From Bugulina stolonifera (lineage: Eukaryota; Bryozoa; Gymnolaemata; Cheilostomatida; Bugulidae), in NCBI GenBank assembly GCA_935421135.1, contig OW285189.1, forward strand, positions 16,389,072 to 16,453,071: DNA of 64,000 nucleotides, in the 5' to 3' direction. Shown here piece after piece: positions 38,888-52,029 of this stretch; position 1 is the stretch's first letter, and the number at the start of each line of letters is the position of its first letter. The notes under the pieces are model-generated. The model had not been told where the DNA came from, did no database searches, and worked only from the letters and a program-made list of their open reading frames with translations. The position numbers and the translations under genes are program-made.

Positions 38888-40379
38888 CGACAGTGTTGAT
38901 TTCAAGATACATGGCTGGGCAAGCTCTAAACTGATATCGAATACAAGTTTACTTTTAACCCAGTTAGTATTGCTACAGCCTCAGACCCAATGTTAGACTG
39001 TGTCCACAGGCTATTTCTGTTACAGATGTTGTTTAGGAGATAGTTGCACCTTGCTCCATTTAATTTATCACAAATATCTTATTTTAAAGACTAAAACTCT
39101 CTCTGGTTATTTGTATCCTGCTAATAAGAATATACATGCTTACATAGATATAACTCTTGTATTATAGATATTGCTCAGCTTAGAAACAGGAGAATGTAAA
39201 TTAATCACTTTAATTGGATTTGCCTTCTCAAATTTTATTGAGCAAGGAAACACAACTCCAAACGGTTTGCATGCAAATACGTAGTTTTGGCCTAATAACA
39301 TTCTGTGGTTTTATAGTTACCTGTAGATCACACAGTTTAGTATATAGTATAGGCTAACCACAATAAGGTTTCCTATAGTTCTGTATACAATAATAAGTAG
39401 AAACAGTCCTGCAGTCATAGGGATAAACTCTTTTCTAAACTGTCCTAACAGGCTATTGAGATAATTATTACAATTATGTGGCACATCTGTATTCAAGTAT
39501 GCAAGTATTGTGGTTATTGCAGAACTAAACCTACCAATTATAATACTATTACCTGCATCGTGTATTTGCAGCATTGTTTGGGACTGCCAACCCTACAGAT
39601 TATATACAAAACTGGCAGTCAATGTTACCCAAAATCACTAATACTTGTCAAGTCTCTCAATTTAACCCATAATGGGCAAAACAATAATTACAAAGCAATA
39701 GTACATATTATTATAAGTTATTATTATGTTATTAAAAATGATAATGTTATTATTTTGTTTCATACATACAATTTAGCAGGGTGTTGTTGGATAGAGTGAA
39801 TATTTTAGTGTTGGTTAGATATAAATATTTTCACCTTTTAGAACTATGCACATGTAAAACAATTAATGTAGCCTACAGCAAATATTTGAAACAAATATTT
39901 AATTATTTACCTTACTCAATCAATTGCACATAGGGCCTACATATTTGATCAAACACTTTGATTGTTGGGGGGGGGGGGGGGGGGTAGACTTTCACCTCTC
40001 CCACCTGGACTCCATTTCCTCTTCCCCTATTTGTATTTTGAGTAGTTATTGCATAGCAAGTATGTAATCCTAATATTGTAACTTTTTTGACTCACATTAA
40101 CAGTGTTTTACCAACTTACTGTACGAGTACAGAATTGCCCACTACACAACATATAATTGTGCTCTGTGGACGCATACTATACATTTCACTCTACTGTTGA
40201 TGTATTACTGAGCATGCACTAGTGTACATTACATTTTTACATTGGCACAGTCATTAACTGAAGATGAGAGATCATTGTTTTTATCGTTTTTTAACCATCT
40301 ATTAGCTTGCACGTGGTTATGGAAGGTGCAGCCACTGTGTGTCCATAACTCTGAGCTATATTGTAATGGTTTCTGTGAT

Positions 40380-40890
40380 TTGGTGCGGTCGTCCTTGGAC
40401 GACTATCGACCCAGAAATGAAGTGCCTATGAGTGGTAATAGGACTTCGCATTACATGAAAGATCGAGCGGTCTTAGGAGCCCAAATACTACCAGAGACGA
40501 CCCATCTGGTCCCAAGTCCGACCTTCAGACTATACTATGAAAGAGAGTGATCCGACCTAGTAGGTGGTTCGCTAAGCGAATGACCTGACAAAAGGAAGTG
40601 AAAGTCTTTGTATCAAGTATAGATGTGTCTTTATTGAAAGCCAAGTGAAGACTGAGACAATGAACAGTAAAACAATGCCCTTTATATAGTATAAGGATTT
40701 CCGGCCGACGTGGTGTCGGGAAAAGACGACGTGTGGTCGTCCGGAAGTTGCGCAACAAGATGGCATCCGGAAACCCGACGGCCGACCCAAAATAGGTCGG
40801 GTTCTACAAAAGTTGCTTATAATGGTCCAATTCATGTACAAAATGAATATCAATGGATTCTGAGAGGTCGGGCCTCTGTACATGGGTATA
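40380..40890 (-). mobile_element. Probable LTR retrotransposon remnant
   Basis: This block is markedly GC-richer than its surroundings. Read on the minus strand it has a TATATAAAGGGC promoter-like site (around 40680) and an AATAAA site about 55 bp later (around 40635), the order expected in an LTR. A TGG-initiated stretch near 40497 could be a primer-binding site. Candidate LTR limits are about 40537-40880. No gag or pol was found, so it may be a solo or truncated LTR. The plus-strand frame at 40242-40550 is not recognisable. Confidence 0.35.
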
Positions 40891-40927
40891 AAAGGCATTA
40901 AAAGACTTAGATATAATCATGTAACTA

Positions 40928-41451
40928 CCTTAAAAGCAGAAATATTTCGCGGAAGAAAGTTTTGCGAGTTTTCTAGTCCTGGAGCAATTTGTGATAGAAA
41001 TATTTAGCGAGTTTGGCCTATCGCGAAATTGGTTTAAGTCCCAAAATTGATGTTTAAGCATATTTCAGCATTAAAACCAAGCTTAGCTAAGCTCTATGTT
41101 TACTCAGATTTAAACCCCACTTACATACAGTACAAAACTACAGCTGACTCCTATATAGTGGAGTAAGCCCACCTGTGAGGTAAAGTAATTACTATAGCTT
41201 GTTAAAAAGTCCTCTGATTAAGCTCCTACTCTAGGCTGCTTACCAATTATGTTATAGCAAATACTTGCTGCTTTGTAAACTATTCAGCTATGTATCATAT
41301 AGCTATATAGCTGCATGTATGGTCTGTTTAAACCAGAAAATATTTAAATTAGTTTGAAAGCAGATATTAATAGCGATGGAAATTATTTGCGAGTTTGTCA
41401 CTCGCGAAATTCGCAAAACTTAAAACTCGCAAAATGTATCTGCTTTTAGGG
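40928..41451. mobile_element. 524-bp TA-flanked MITE
   Basis: Ends are inverted: CCTTAAAAGCAG left and CTGCTTTTAGGG right (11 of 12 complementary), each next to TA. The symmetry continues inward with repeated TTGCGAGTTT and TCGCGAAAT blocks. No coding capacity. It immediately follows the probable LTR remnant. Confidence 0.75.
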
Positions 41452-42915
41452 TATATACAATAATATAGGAGTAAAGTACATGAATAAGTAATGAGTATAA
41501 ACACATGGAGACACGTATATAGACAGTAATTAAATGGCTTAACATGCAATGCAGTTGAAGGTAAGTATACGAACAGCTAATTATGAGAGTGTGAGTGTCA
41601 GATGAGCAGCGCTGTAACAACTACTAGGCACTTAGGGTGCGGTGGAGCTTCGTCCGGTAGTTGGAGTCGTATACAAATGTCCTGTACCATTACAATATTA
41701 CAAAAAATATATTCCTCTATTACTTTGAAATTTTAACCTATTTTATATTGAAACGCGTTTTACACATTGATGAGACATGCTGTTGTTCTAAGAAAGGAAA
41801 TGCTGTGATATAGACAAGTACTATAACAAGAAGCCTACATGCAGATATATTGGAAGCTTCTATATTATACAATGGACATCAGTCAGTTTTGAGTAAAGCT
41901 TATTTCACTTTATAGGAGTACCATTTGTACTAATTACAGATACTTTACCACCAAATAGTCTCATTATATCCTGAAAGCCTACCAATACTGCCAGTTAATA
42001 GCTTAGTATATCTATTTGCTATGACACTACAGCTTTATTCAATACCTCTTGTATTTGTAGCAGATAATTATAGTAATTCAAGCGTGTTATTATATAATAA
42101 TTATAGCAATTATGCTTTAGTAGGTATAATCATTGTCCTTTTGCTGAAGTAGTCCCTATACTTATTACTGAATGTACAGGCTCCATTGTTTACAGGTACC
42201 TATAAATTATGTCTCCTAATTCAGTTGTATTAGTTTACTACCATTAGTCCAACAGTCAAGTTGAGAACAGCAAACAGTAGAATCTATTATAAGACATTTT
42301 CGACACTACTAAGGTGGGTGGATATGCATTATAATATAATACACATTGTAATATATTAAATTTTATACATGTTAAACACACTGTTTTACATAACTAACAT
42401 AACTATGTATATGGCAATGTACGTGTAGATACGTGTAGATTATAATCATATATAAACAAAGGGTGTAAGTGTTAAGGGTTTCAAAAACAATATCCTCATA
42501 ACTTTCGGCTTCAAGGTTGCTGAGCAATATTGTGGTGGCATTGTGTTCTATTTACTATCAGTGATTGGTATTTTTCATGAATTTGAGATCCAGTTCTCCG
42601 CTGCTCAATAGAAAGACTTCAAAATTCCTTGCTCAAACTAAGATTACAACATCATATAGTTATTTTCGGGCTGATATTTGCTTCAATATCAGTAAATCTC
42701 TAAGTTATAGACGAGTTATGTAACCACAACCACTAAATATAGTATGACAATATTATGTGATGCATGCATGTGGAGCAGATGGTCAACGTGTGTTATAAAA
42801 ACCTTTAGCTACAGACATGGCACTATGTAATGTGTAAAATATCGATTCACATGTACTTTCTACATGTACTTTCTACTTGTAGAACGTTCCAGTTAACATT
42901 ATCACAATAGACAAG

Positions 42916-44835
42916 ATGAAGAGAATCTTGAGTACTGCTATCAGCATACTGCTTCTGTTAGGTATGTAATTTTTAGTAGCATCAGTGCAGTGATAGCACA
43001 TGTACATGTAGGTATGCTATATTCAAATGAGTTGGTAACAGATGGAGCGAGATCACACTGAGAAGATTCAACAACAGGAATGAACATATCAAATGTACTG
43101 CGATGTACATATTCATGAAAGTAAAGTTCCCTGGCTACCAGTCAGGAAGTCAATATGTAAATTATACTGTAGCTTATTTAATGTAGGCCTATTAACATGT
43201 CCAGTATTTAATATAAAACTATTGGATGCCTTGTAGATTATGCAGGTGGAGCCAGTGGAAATAATATCGCTGAAAAAACTTGCAATGCCTACACTGGGGA
43301 AGGATGCACTAGTGGTGGACCAATCAGCTTTCACTACACTGGCGAGAGAAATACAGCCAACTCACTTTGTAGGAAAACATACAAGTAAGACAGTTTTATT
43401 TACGTACTTAACCAAGATAGAAAGAACATTTTGCATACTATCAATGATAACCTCGATTTTCCAAGCATTATGAGCAATTAAAATGTTATCAGAACACAAA
43501 GTGGGTTTTTTAAACTTCCTACTCATTCCTCTGTGTAGAAATGTTTTAAATGATCTCAACAGTTTATCAGCTAAGCAAAAATTTTTTGAAAACCGGAGAG
43601 CTTTTTAACCTTTTAAAATTTTAAAAGACGTAATATCTCATGATCAAACAACTGCTAGTATAAGAATTACTAAAATCACTTGCTGACAATAATTCACTAG
43701 TTGGCTAATTACACTATCTGTTGATCTACTACAATACAGTTGTTGCACACCCGAACTGCTCTTTTAACGATCTTCACAAAAAATGTTTATTTCAGATTAG
43801 TAGTTGACTTACCCCCTGAAGCAAAAGTAATCAAACTTAAGTTTAGCATGGATGTTCCAGAAATAGATAAGTACATATACAGCATTTCTGACTCTCCATC
43901 TATTGACTGTAAGTATATACATGTATATACATCCACATGACTCGTATTATCCAAGGATGCTTTCACTATAATTAATTGATGAGTTGTAAAAGAAATCAAG
44001 GACTATGGTGGTTTTATTGCTATTTTCTAATGTAGGCCTATTCCACATATTATGCTTGCACGCCTATGCTCGTTTGAAACCTAGATTTACAAGTATATGG
44101 CTGCGTAATTCAATAAAATAACACAGTTGTACTAACATTTTACAGTTGCTGATTCGTCGAGTGCGTACATCTATGGTCATTATATCGGGAGTTATGGCCG
44201 AACACGATCAGGCTCGACAAATGTCTACCAATCAAGATTCTTTGAGCTTGCTAGGGCACATGAAAGTGAGACCCATAGCAGGTAAGGAGTGGAGTCTACT
44301 GTTAGCTCGCTGAGCAGTAGATAGTATTGTAATAGTAGCTCATAGTTGTAGGCTTACACGACGTACTAGTGTAGTTGTTGGATATAGATCCAAACAAGCA
44401 TATTTATTTTGATACCGTGGATAGGAGTACCGTGCCGAATACCATACTGCATGCTGTCAATTCCGACGCTTATTACTGTATTGTACATTTTGTAAGAGCT
44501 CTGAGGTCTAAAGCAGTAAGTGCATGGAGAGCACATGCTTGGACTTGTCAATCACTAATGAGAATGTGAGATCTCTGCAATGTAAGCAGCACTATGTCAA
44601 ATGTTTTGAGTACAACATTGTTTGCTTATTTTATTGCAGTTTCATTAGGTACGTCATTAAAAATGATCAAATATATGTCTACTCGTCAAATGCAATGCAA
44701 ATAAAAGATGCCAACCCAAACTGGTTTCAACCAACCGAGAAAAAGATGTATATCGGAATCAACAGGCAATACGCAGACTCAACGGAAACCGGGAGTGGAG
44801 TGTGTGAAGTGACTTGTAGCTTGTCTGACAAGTAA
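42916..44835 (+). CDS. Six-Cys tandem-array protein, copy 6, lacking one Cys
   Basis: Exons 42916-42961, 43237-43384, 43796-43908, 44146-44281, 44640-44835 give 212 residues. The signal peptide begins MKRILSTAIS. Exon 2 is the longest of the array (148 nt), with an N-terminal insert before TCNAYTGEGC. The exon 3 cysteine, present in all other copies, is replaced: the block reads IKLKFSM instead of xxCKFxM. The protein therefore keeps five of the six family cysteines (CNAYTGEGC, SLC, GVCEVTC), and one disulfide should be lost or re-paired. Other blocks are normal (YIYSISDSPS, AYIYGHYIGSY, ANPNWFQP, MYIGINRQYAD). AATAAA lies at 44957-44962. Fully open; function unknown. Confidence 0.84.
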
Positions 44836-47760
44836 AAGAACCCAATACACCTAACTTTCATGTAAAATAACATTATACTCACAAAATATTGATAGCCTTA
44901 CCTGAATATCTGAATATAAATAACTATGTAACCTGCTATTTACCTGTAAGGGTTTGAATAAACCACAGTTTGTAAAATTCAACATATTTATTATGGTTGT
45001 ACACTCTCTGTAAATCACTCGTAGAGGTGCACAGAGCTTTTACTCACTTTACTAGATAAATGCAATGTAAGTTCACCCCAGAAGTACTAGTAGCAGTAGC
45101 AGGGTCCCGCCCTCCCTGCCATGGCTGGACTCTTCATTTCAAATAAAAGAATTAAATTGATTGTTTCTCCTAAAATTAGCTACAAATTGACCATGAAATA
45201 AACTATTCACAGCTTACTAAAGTTTGTCTTCAACACAGAAAAGCTATTACTAATCTGTGAGCTTGATTCCCTACAGTTATAGTAGTAAATTAGCCACATT
45301 CATGAATTCGTAGCTGATAATATACATGTAAGACACAAGATTCCTACAGGAAGCTATTCAGGCTAAAATGAAAGTGTCAAGGACAATATAGTGCCTTATG
45401 AAAAGACAACTATTCTCTGCCAAGAGGCAAATAAACTAAGCCCGCAGGTTTCTGTTGGTGCAATACTAAATAAAGTCATGTAACCGATGTTCATGTTTAT
45501 GCTTTAGTATAGGAAGGAGAGTGAGTTGCACTCCATACATATACTTCTATTGCACACACTGACTCTATGCTGATATTCAATAGATACTTTGCTCAGTATA
45601 CTGACAGTCATATGATATGGATGTGCATTTTAGAGTTGTTTACATTTACTTACATGTTTGACAAAAGAGCCCCTGATTAAGCGTGGCAGACATATCCATA
45701 GTCATAAAATGATAGTACAGTTTAAAATATATTAACATGAAATATTTTATTTACATTTTGTTTACATCATAGGGCAGCAAACATTGATGTAACAGGAACA
45801 TGTTGATTCAAAGTGTAAGTGTGCATAAATTTGCTTCATTTAGCGAAAAATTCAGCATATAGCTTCGGTGGCCGGGGCGCTGCCTAGGCGCCCCCTGAAC
45901 CCCCGGCCTGTTGGCAAAACCCTTTAAACTGAGCCAGATCCGCCCCTGACTAGTGGTAGTACTAGTAGTAGCGCTAGTACTACATGTCAAGATTGAGCTG
46001 TACCTGAGTGGCCATTTTATTAAGCTTTCACTTCCTTTGACTATTGTCTGCAGATCAACTACATGTACATGTAGGTAGATGTTATTCCATAAAAAACACA
46101 ACAGCCTCAGAGTGGCAAACCCAGAGATATGCTGAGGGAAAACATGCCATGATTATTTAGATTCCTTAACTTGGTTGACTTTCCAATATTCCCTTACTTC
46201 ACCTTAAATGTTACAGGGTGCAGCTAGTACTGCTAAGTCTCCCATTCTGGGTAATCTAGACTTTAAAACTCTGATCCCACTAGATTTCTGCCTTCTAGAT
46301 TAAAAGTTTAGTAATCCAACAAACATAATCCAGTTATTAAGTCCATCCAGAACACTGCGAGGATCTTAATTTCAGCAACCACACCTCAACATTTAAGTTC
46401 AATTTGCTTAGATCAGCTGCCTGCTGGATAGCTATAAATATTTACAACCTGTGTGAAAAGTGAAACTACACTTCTATAGAACATTAAACTATTTATAACA
46501 ATAAATCTATCAAATATACATGGGTGACCCTTCTGCTGCTCAAACTCTCCCTATTGAAGCAGCAGTAGCTTGGCAAGTATGGTGGAGTTAAGCTTATCTT
46601 AGAACTACACTCCAGTGGCCACTGAAACAGTAAACTGTAAGCAGGTTGATAAATGCAGTCTGTCGTAGTCCACCTGTGATATGCATAGACTCAAAATCTA
46701 GATTTTAATTATTATCGAAGATAAGACTGTGTGTCTATTTATGGACCCAAATCTCTATTTCATACAATGCAGTATATACAGTGCTAAAGTATTTACCATC
46801 AGTATTGCAATAACCCATAGCTATTACTATAACATTTTGAGGCAGGTAAGCAGGTTGGTATGATTTATAATTATGTGTCTTGAGGATGTCACCAGCTAAA
46901 AGCACATACAATGCTATAATTATAGTCATTATCTACATCTTAGTTGTACTGATCTTACCTTTTGTAACAAGCAACAGTATGCTAACATTACAAATACAAA
47001 CACCCTGCAATGTAGACAAATAACACTGTTGCTACTTTATAAATTCTTCTCTATCCATGAGTTCTCTTGTACATCAAAACCAAAAGCTGATGATTATAGT
47101 AGTTACTCTACTCCTCCATCTAACAGTGGGGTTCCATCATAAATATAGGGTTCAATACAGGATATAATTACTATATTCAGTACTCCCACTCTGTTAAACC
47201 AGTCTACATTGTAATTATTAGACATGTTTACTGCATTACATTGTAGACTAAATGGAGTTTATCTCCTTTGTGTGTAGATGAGTATAAACTACCCGTCCTA
47301 GATAGGCAGAGTCAGTTTACAGTCAGTAGTCTAACAGCCAAGTTCCATGTACATGTGTGAACAGTAATTTATAATTCTAAGCTGAGGAAAAGGAGACAGG
47401 ATACATCAACTAGAGTGTGTACTACTATCAACAGCAAGGTTTGGCTGAGTATTCAATTTTCTTCATGACTAATATTATATATGTATCCAGGATATGGGTC
47501 AGTGTACTGACATCATTTTCCATTGAGTAATGTTTAATGTCTCCGGAGCATAATGCTTCTCTAGTTTTACCCATAACACTTATCTAATTTTAGCCGTACT
47601 GCTTCATATTTTGTAAACTAGGATGCATTAAAATAAAATATTGAAAAACCCATAGTAGGTTTTTTGGCAGTGGGTAACATAGGATGCAAGTGCTTGTTAT
47701 TGCAGTTTTGACTTAATTTTTAGGCAGTACTCAAAGTGTAACAAACAAAAAGAAGACAGG
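44836..47760. other. Intergenic between copies 6 and 7
   Basis: It contains the copy 6 polyadenylation signal and the hAT-like terminus at about 45862-45949. The rest has no supported gene. Confidence 0.5.
45862..45990 (-). mobile_element. hAT-like element terminus
   Basis: On the minus strand, from 45949, it reads CAGGGGCGGATCTGGCTCAG. CAGGGGCGG is a common end of non-autonomous hAT elements in invertebrate genomes. Inward lies a GC-rich palindromic stretch (GGGGCGCTGCCTAGGCGCCCC region, 45875-45896). The other end was not found, so the extent is uncertain. Confidence 0.4.
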
Positions 47761-50087
47761 ATGACAAGAGTTCTGATTTCTATTCTCACAATAATTGTTC
47801 TTCTAGGTATGTACTTTACTTATTCATGTAGAAGCTTAATGCTTGTTTGCACTAGACACACACATAAGGTTTGTAGCTGTCAAAAGTTAGAAATTAAAAT
47901 ACTTTTCTTACCTAAAAAGTTGAGATGGCGCAGATAGAGTAATATTGTATTGTAAAAGCCGCCACCATTTCCTGTGTACTATCACTCTAGTATTCCAGAA
48001 GACATAAAGTCATCTCTGCATGACTTTACGTTATCTAGCTCAGGTTCCTAGCCCTAGCTCAGGTTCCTAGCCCTAGCTCAGGTTCCTACCCCTAGCTCAG
48101 GTTCCTACCCCTAGCTCAGGTTCCTACCCGCTGCTTTGAGCTGGCAGTCATTACGCAGTTGATGATACAGATTGATTGGTGTAAACTATCAGCTAAGAAA
48201 TATATTGATGACTATCATGGTTGAAACAACACTAATACAGGCTGTTTTTGTGAGTAAAAATGAAGCCCAGAAAAAGCTGTAACTGCGCTATCCAACTATG
48301 GAATTATTATAAGATAATTATGGTAAGATATGATAAGATAGGACAACTCCATTACAGCTGCAGAAGTAACAGATTGTTACATGTAGTTCAACACACGGCT
48401 GCATAACTGGTGGTTTGCTACAATACAGGCATAGTTTGATGTAGCCTACATGTAGGAGAGAGCATATACATGTACATTGTACATAGAGTGTTCTGCATTG
48501 TTCCAAATCTGTAGGTGGAGGGAGGTGTGATGACAGTATGAAGAAAGTCTGCAACACTTACACTGGTGAAGGATGCACTAGTGATGGACCCATTAGTTTT
48601 ACTTACACTGGAGCTGTTAGAACACCAAACTCACTTTGCAGGAAAACATACCAGTAAGTAGTCTACAGCTTTTATACTACTTTTGGACACAGTAACTTAC
48701 ACTGTTAATTCTGCAAAGGCAAAATTTTACATTATTATTCAGTCTCACTACATTCCTGTATGGAAAACTGTAGGTGTCAACCTCAATCAATGCATTATTA
48801 TAAACTTAAGTAACAGGAACAGTAATATTATTGTAACAGATTTCTTTCTCTAACTGTATTCATTTTCATTACAGGTATAAATCCATCTATCACCAGTCTG
48901 CATATAACTCTAAACTTAGTCTGCCAGCCAAGTAGTATCAGTATTAGTGTCATTTATTTGTGTTCCAGGTTGGTAATTGACCTGCCAACTGGTAAAAAGG
49001 GGTTTAGATGTGGGTTTACAATGGATAACCCTGAGGCTTATCAGCACCACTATAGCATTTCTGATTCTCCTAATGCTACTGGTAAGTGTCATTCATGAAC
49101 AATATAGGCTACAGCATTGAAACAAATTCTAGTTTGAAGGTTTAAAGGTTGTTAATGACTGTCTTTGTATTAATATAATGTTATTTTACCATTTCATCTG
49201 CAGACAGTAGTTGGGATATGGACAAGTCACACGCCGCGTTTTTCACAATTCCTTCTGTCATACTCGTTTTAGATGCCATGCCACACCATGCATACATAGA
49301 AGGTAAAAACCTTGGCTCTTTTGCCAAAACACAAACTGGCGAAGGAAGTATCTACAAATCAAACTTTCTAAAATTTGACTGGATTCAGACGACCTCTAGA
49401 GACAACCATAACAGGTATGATACTGAACAAGACTCATTATTGTAATGTGAATTTAGACCTCTTTGAGCAAACAATATCATATGGGAACAGAAGTTTCTTC
49501 CATACTAATTTGATGACATAATAAAGACCAAATTATGAGCTTTCATGGACAATGCCCGCAACTTTAAACCTGAAATTAACAACTGATAAATGTGTCCCAT
49601 AGTACACATAATACAATATTTTTGCAGTTGTCTTCTCTTTGGAAAATATTGGGTCATTTAGATGGAAAAAGAACACAATTCCAAGACCTACATGTAAGCA
49701 TCCATCATAAGTCAATGGCAGGCACAGTATGATGCAGGCTGTTGCACTATGATGAAGCTGAGGCTGTGAATAATCATAATCTATTCAATCATAGAACAGT
49801 AAAGCACATACTGCAGAGTAATGGTGGTAGTTTAATTTAGACAAATATAAAGAAGTACAATATTTAACCATTTTTTGTCAACATATTATTGTAGCTATTT
49901 GATGTATGGAGTATTTGATGACAAGATAGAGATTTCTTCATCTTCTGGTGTGCACTTGTCTTTGGCCAACCCCAACTGGTTTAAACCAACCCTTAATAGG
50001 AAAACTTATATCGGAGTTAACAGAAGATATGTGATGCCAAGAAGATTTGGAAGTGGAATTTGTAAAGTAGAGTGTAATCTTGTTTAA
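47761..50087 (+). CDS. Six-Cys secreted tandem-array protein, copy 7
   Basis: Exons 47761-47806, 48515-48653, 48969-49081, 49273-49414, 49895-50087 give 210 residues. The signal peptide begins MTRVLISILTIIVLL. Cysteines: an extra one early in exon 2 (GGRC), then CNTYTGEGC, SLC, RCGF and GICKVEC. Exon 3 has HHYSISDSPNAT and exon 4 AYIEGKNLGSF. Two in-frame acceptors are available for exon 4: TTTTAG at 49272, which gives the family-length exon, and CTGCAG at 49203, which would add 23 residues. I chose the family-length form. The RRYAD motif near the end is altered to RRYVM. Fully open. Confidence 0.84.
48035..48129. repeat. 19-bp minisatellite, 5 copies
   Basis: Unit CTAGCTCAGGTTCCTAGCC (or ..ACCC in the last three) repeats five times within intron 1 of array copy 7. 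Confidence 0.9.
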
Positions 50088-50537
50088 TTTTTTTTACAGC
50101 TGAACAGAACTAATGAAGCTAAATTTATTCACAATTTCAATAGAACATTTATCATGGTGATATGTGATTATGTAATACGTGATGAAACTTGAATTGCTTA
50201 ACACTTTATGTTGTGCTATTGAGTTATTTTCGTTTCCTGGACAACTTGACTACCTACATGTATATTGTCTGTTTTAGCTACTGTAGCAGCATTGACTTGC
50301 ATGTAATCTGAAGCTGTTGTTGTGGTAATAAAAATAGCACAATAATAACAAACATCAATTATATGTGGATGACACCAGTATCACAGTATGCCAGTATCAC
50401 AGTGCGTCAGTATAGGCTCGCTTGACGAGAGGCAGCCAGCTTCGGCAGAGCAACTGTGTTGTTCCTTGGCATGCCTCAATAATAGGCAATGCTGGTACCA
50501 TCGACGAAGATGTCAATATCTAAATACTTATCAATCC

Positions 50538-50754
50538 ATAGCCTGTGGTGCACTTGCTAATATAGCCTGTGGTGCACTTGCTAATATAGCCTGTGGTGCA
50601 CTTGCTAATATAGTCTGTGGTGCATTTGCTGACATAGCCTGTGGTGCATTTGCTGACATAGCTTGTAGTGCACTTGCTAACATAGCCTGCGGTGCGTTTG
50701 TTCACATAGCCTGTGGTGCACTTGTTGACATAGCCTGTGGTGCACTTGCTAACA
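50538..50754. repeat. 24-bp minisatellite, 9 copies
   Basis: Unit ATAGCCTGTGGTGCACTTGC plus TAAT repeats nine times with small changes. Since 24 is divisible by 3, open frames arise on both strands (Ile-Ala-Cys-Gly-Ala-Leu-Ala-Asn and Lys-Cys-Thr-Thr-Gly-Tyr) and are not genes. Confidence 0.92.
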
Positions 50755-51767
50755 TAATCAGCTTTAGTTTTAGAAACAAATATTTGATTTCTTTACCATT
50801 CTTCCAGCTTTGCACTGGCAGACTAACCATGTTACTATCACTACTGTAACAAATCTGCAATAAGTAGAAATTACCTTTCTCTCAGGCTATTTCTGAACAC
50901 CTTATCAAGAGCAAGAAGAATATAATTGTTTCCTTAGTGTTCAATTTAGTGATGGGTGCTTTTGATTTGCTCTTGCATTCAGTTTTTTGCTGACAGACAT
51001 TTTATATAGACACATTTAGAAATAAGTATTTAGCACTATGTGTCCGTTTGGTTGCTGTGAATAGAAGATATTCTATTGGTCAATGAGCTAGCAAATCAAT
51101 TTATAACCATTTTAAGTGAAGATATAGTATTAAATTTTGCAATCTGCTGATCGAGTTGCAGTGCCAAAGATGTGAAAGGAATTCATAGCATGAAATAATT
51201 ATATTATTAATGGTGACAGGGAATGCATGATTACCCAGAAAACTGTTGAAATCTGAGACCAAAACTGTTTGAATCTTCTATTTCATCTAAATACAATTTT
51301 TATGTTTTGGCCAACCAGACCTGCTACTAATTTATGATGTATTTGGCACTTGGCTGTCATATCCATACCACTTGCACAGACAATCTAATCAACTACATGT
51401 ATGTTTATCCAAAAAGGCTTAGCTACACCATGATCACTTATTTACTGTTCATGATAGTGTTATCCTGCTTATAGGATTTACTCTTTCAGCAAAATCCTAT
51501 TCCTGGCCCAATGTGACAGATGGAGGTAGTTGGGTTTGTCAACAACAATATTGCAATTGACCACCATAATTACGATGCAGACAGACAGCTGCCCTTCCCG
51601 CATGTCTATTTGTTTTCAATGGCAATCTATTTTGACATCATACTGGTAGAAACAAGTTAGAGGGAAGTGGTGTTGCTTGTGTCTTTAGTCATGGCTTGAC
51701 CCTTCATTGAACTTGATTTAAATTTAACTCATGAAAGCAATCAAACAATTATCTACAGTGTATGGGT

Positions 51768-52029
51768 ATTTTATGAGTTGGTTAATATAGTCCTTTCTTG
51801 ATGGAATAGGTATTTTTTTCATGAAACAGTTGAACACAATGCTTAAAGAGCCATTGAAAGTGGTAGAATGCTCTACTATAAGGAGCAAGTTTTATTTCAT
51901 ATTATACTTTGCTCCTTAAGTAGAGCACTCTATTGCTTTTAATGGCTCTTCAACCAATTATGCTCAACCGTTCCATGAAGAATATACCTATTCCATCAAG
52001 AAAGGACTATATTAACCAACTTATGAAAT
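51768..52029. repeat. Near-perfect 262-bp foldback hairpin
   Basis: Arms of about 118 bp pair around a short loop. Matching blocks include GAGTTGGTTAATATAGTCCT with TTTCTTGATGGAATAGGTAT on the left and their complement on the right, then AGAGCCATT and GGAGCAA near the loop. No obvious target duplication. It is either a foldback MITE or a local inverted duplication. If transcribed it would form a long double-stranded hairpin. Confidence 0.85.

Larger units (their letters stand above)
38888..42915. other. Long intergenic gap between copies 5 and 6
   Basis: The 4-kb gap is mostly AT-rich non-coding sequence that has accumulated mobile DNA: an 18-G tract at 39967-39984, the probable LTR remnant near 40535-40890 and the MITE at 40928-41451. 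No array relic exon was found. Confidence 0.55.

Noticed and set aside
40242..40550. 102-residue plus-strand frame
   Set aside because: Overlaps the probable LTR remnant, starts in unrelated AT-rich DNA, and no family resemblance was seen.
48035..48129. Short regular repeats considered as a CRISPR array
   Set aside because: Units are directly adjacent with no unique spacers, in an animal genome; it is a minisatellite. The same holds for the other tandem repeats.
50388..50849. 153-residue plus-strand frame with Ile-Ala-Cys-Gly-Ala-Leu-Ala-Asn repeats and its minus-strand mirror
   Set aside because: Produced by the 24-bp minisatellite; both strands are open, which is expected from a stop-free repeat and not from a gene.
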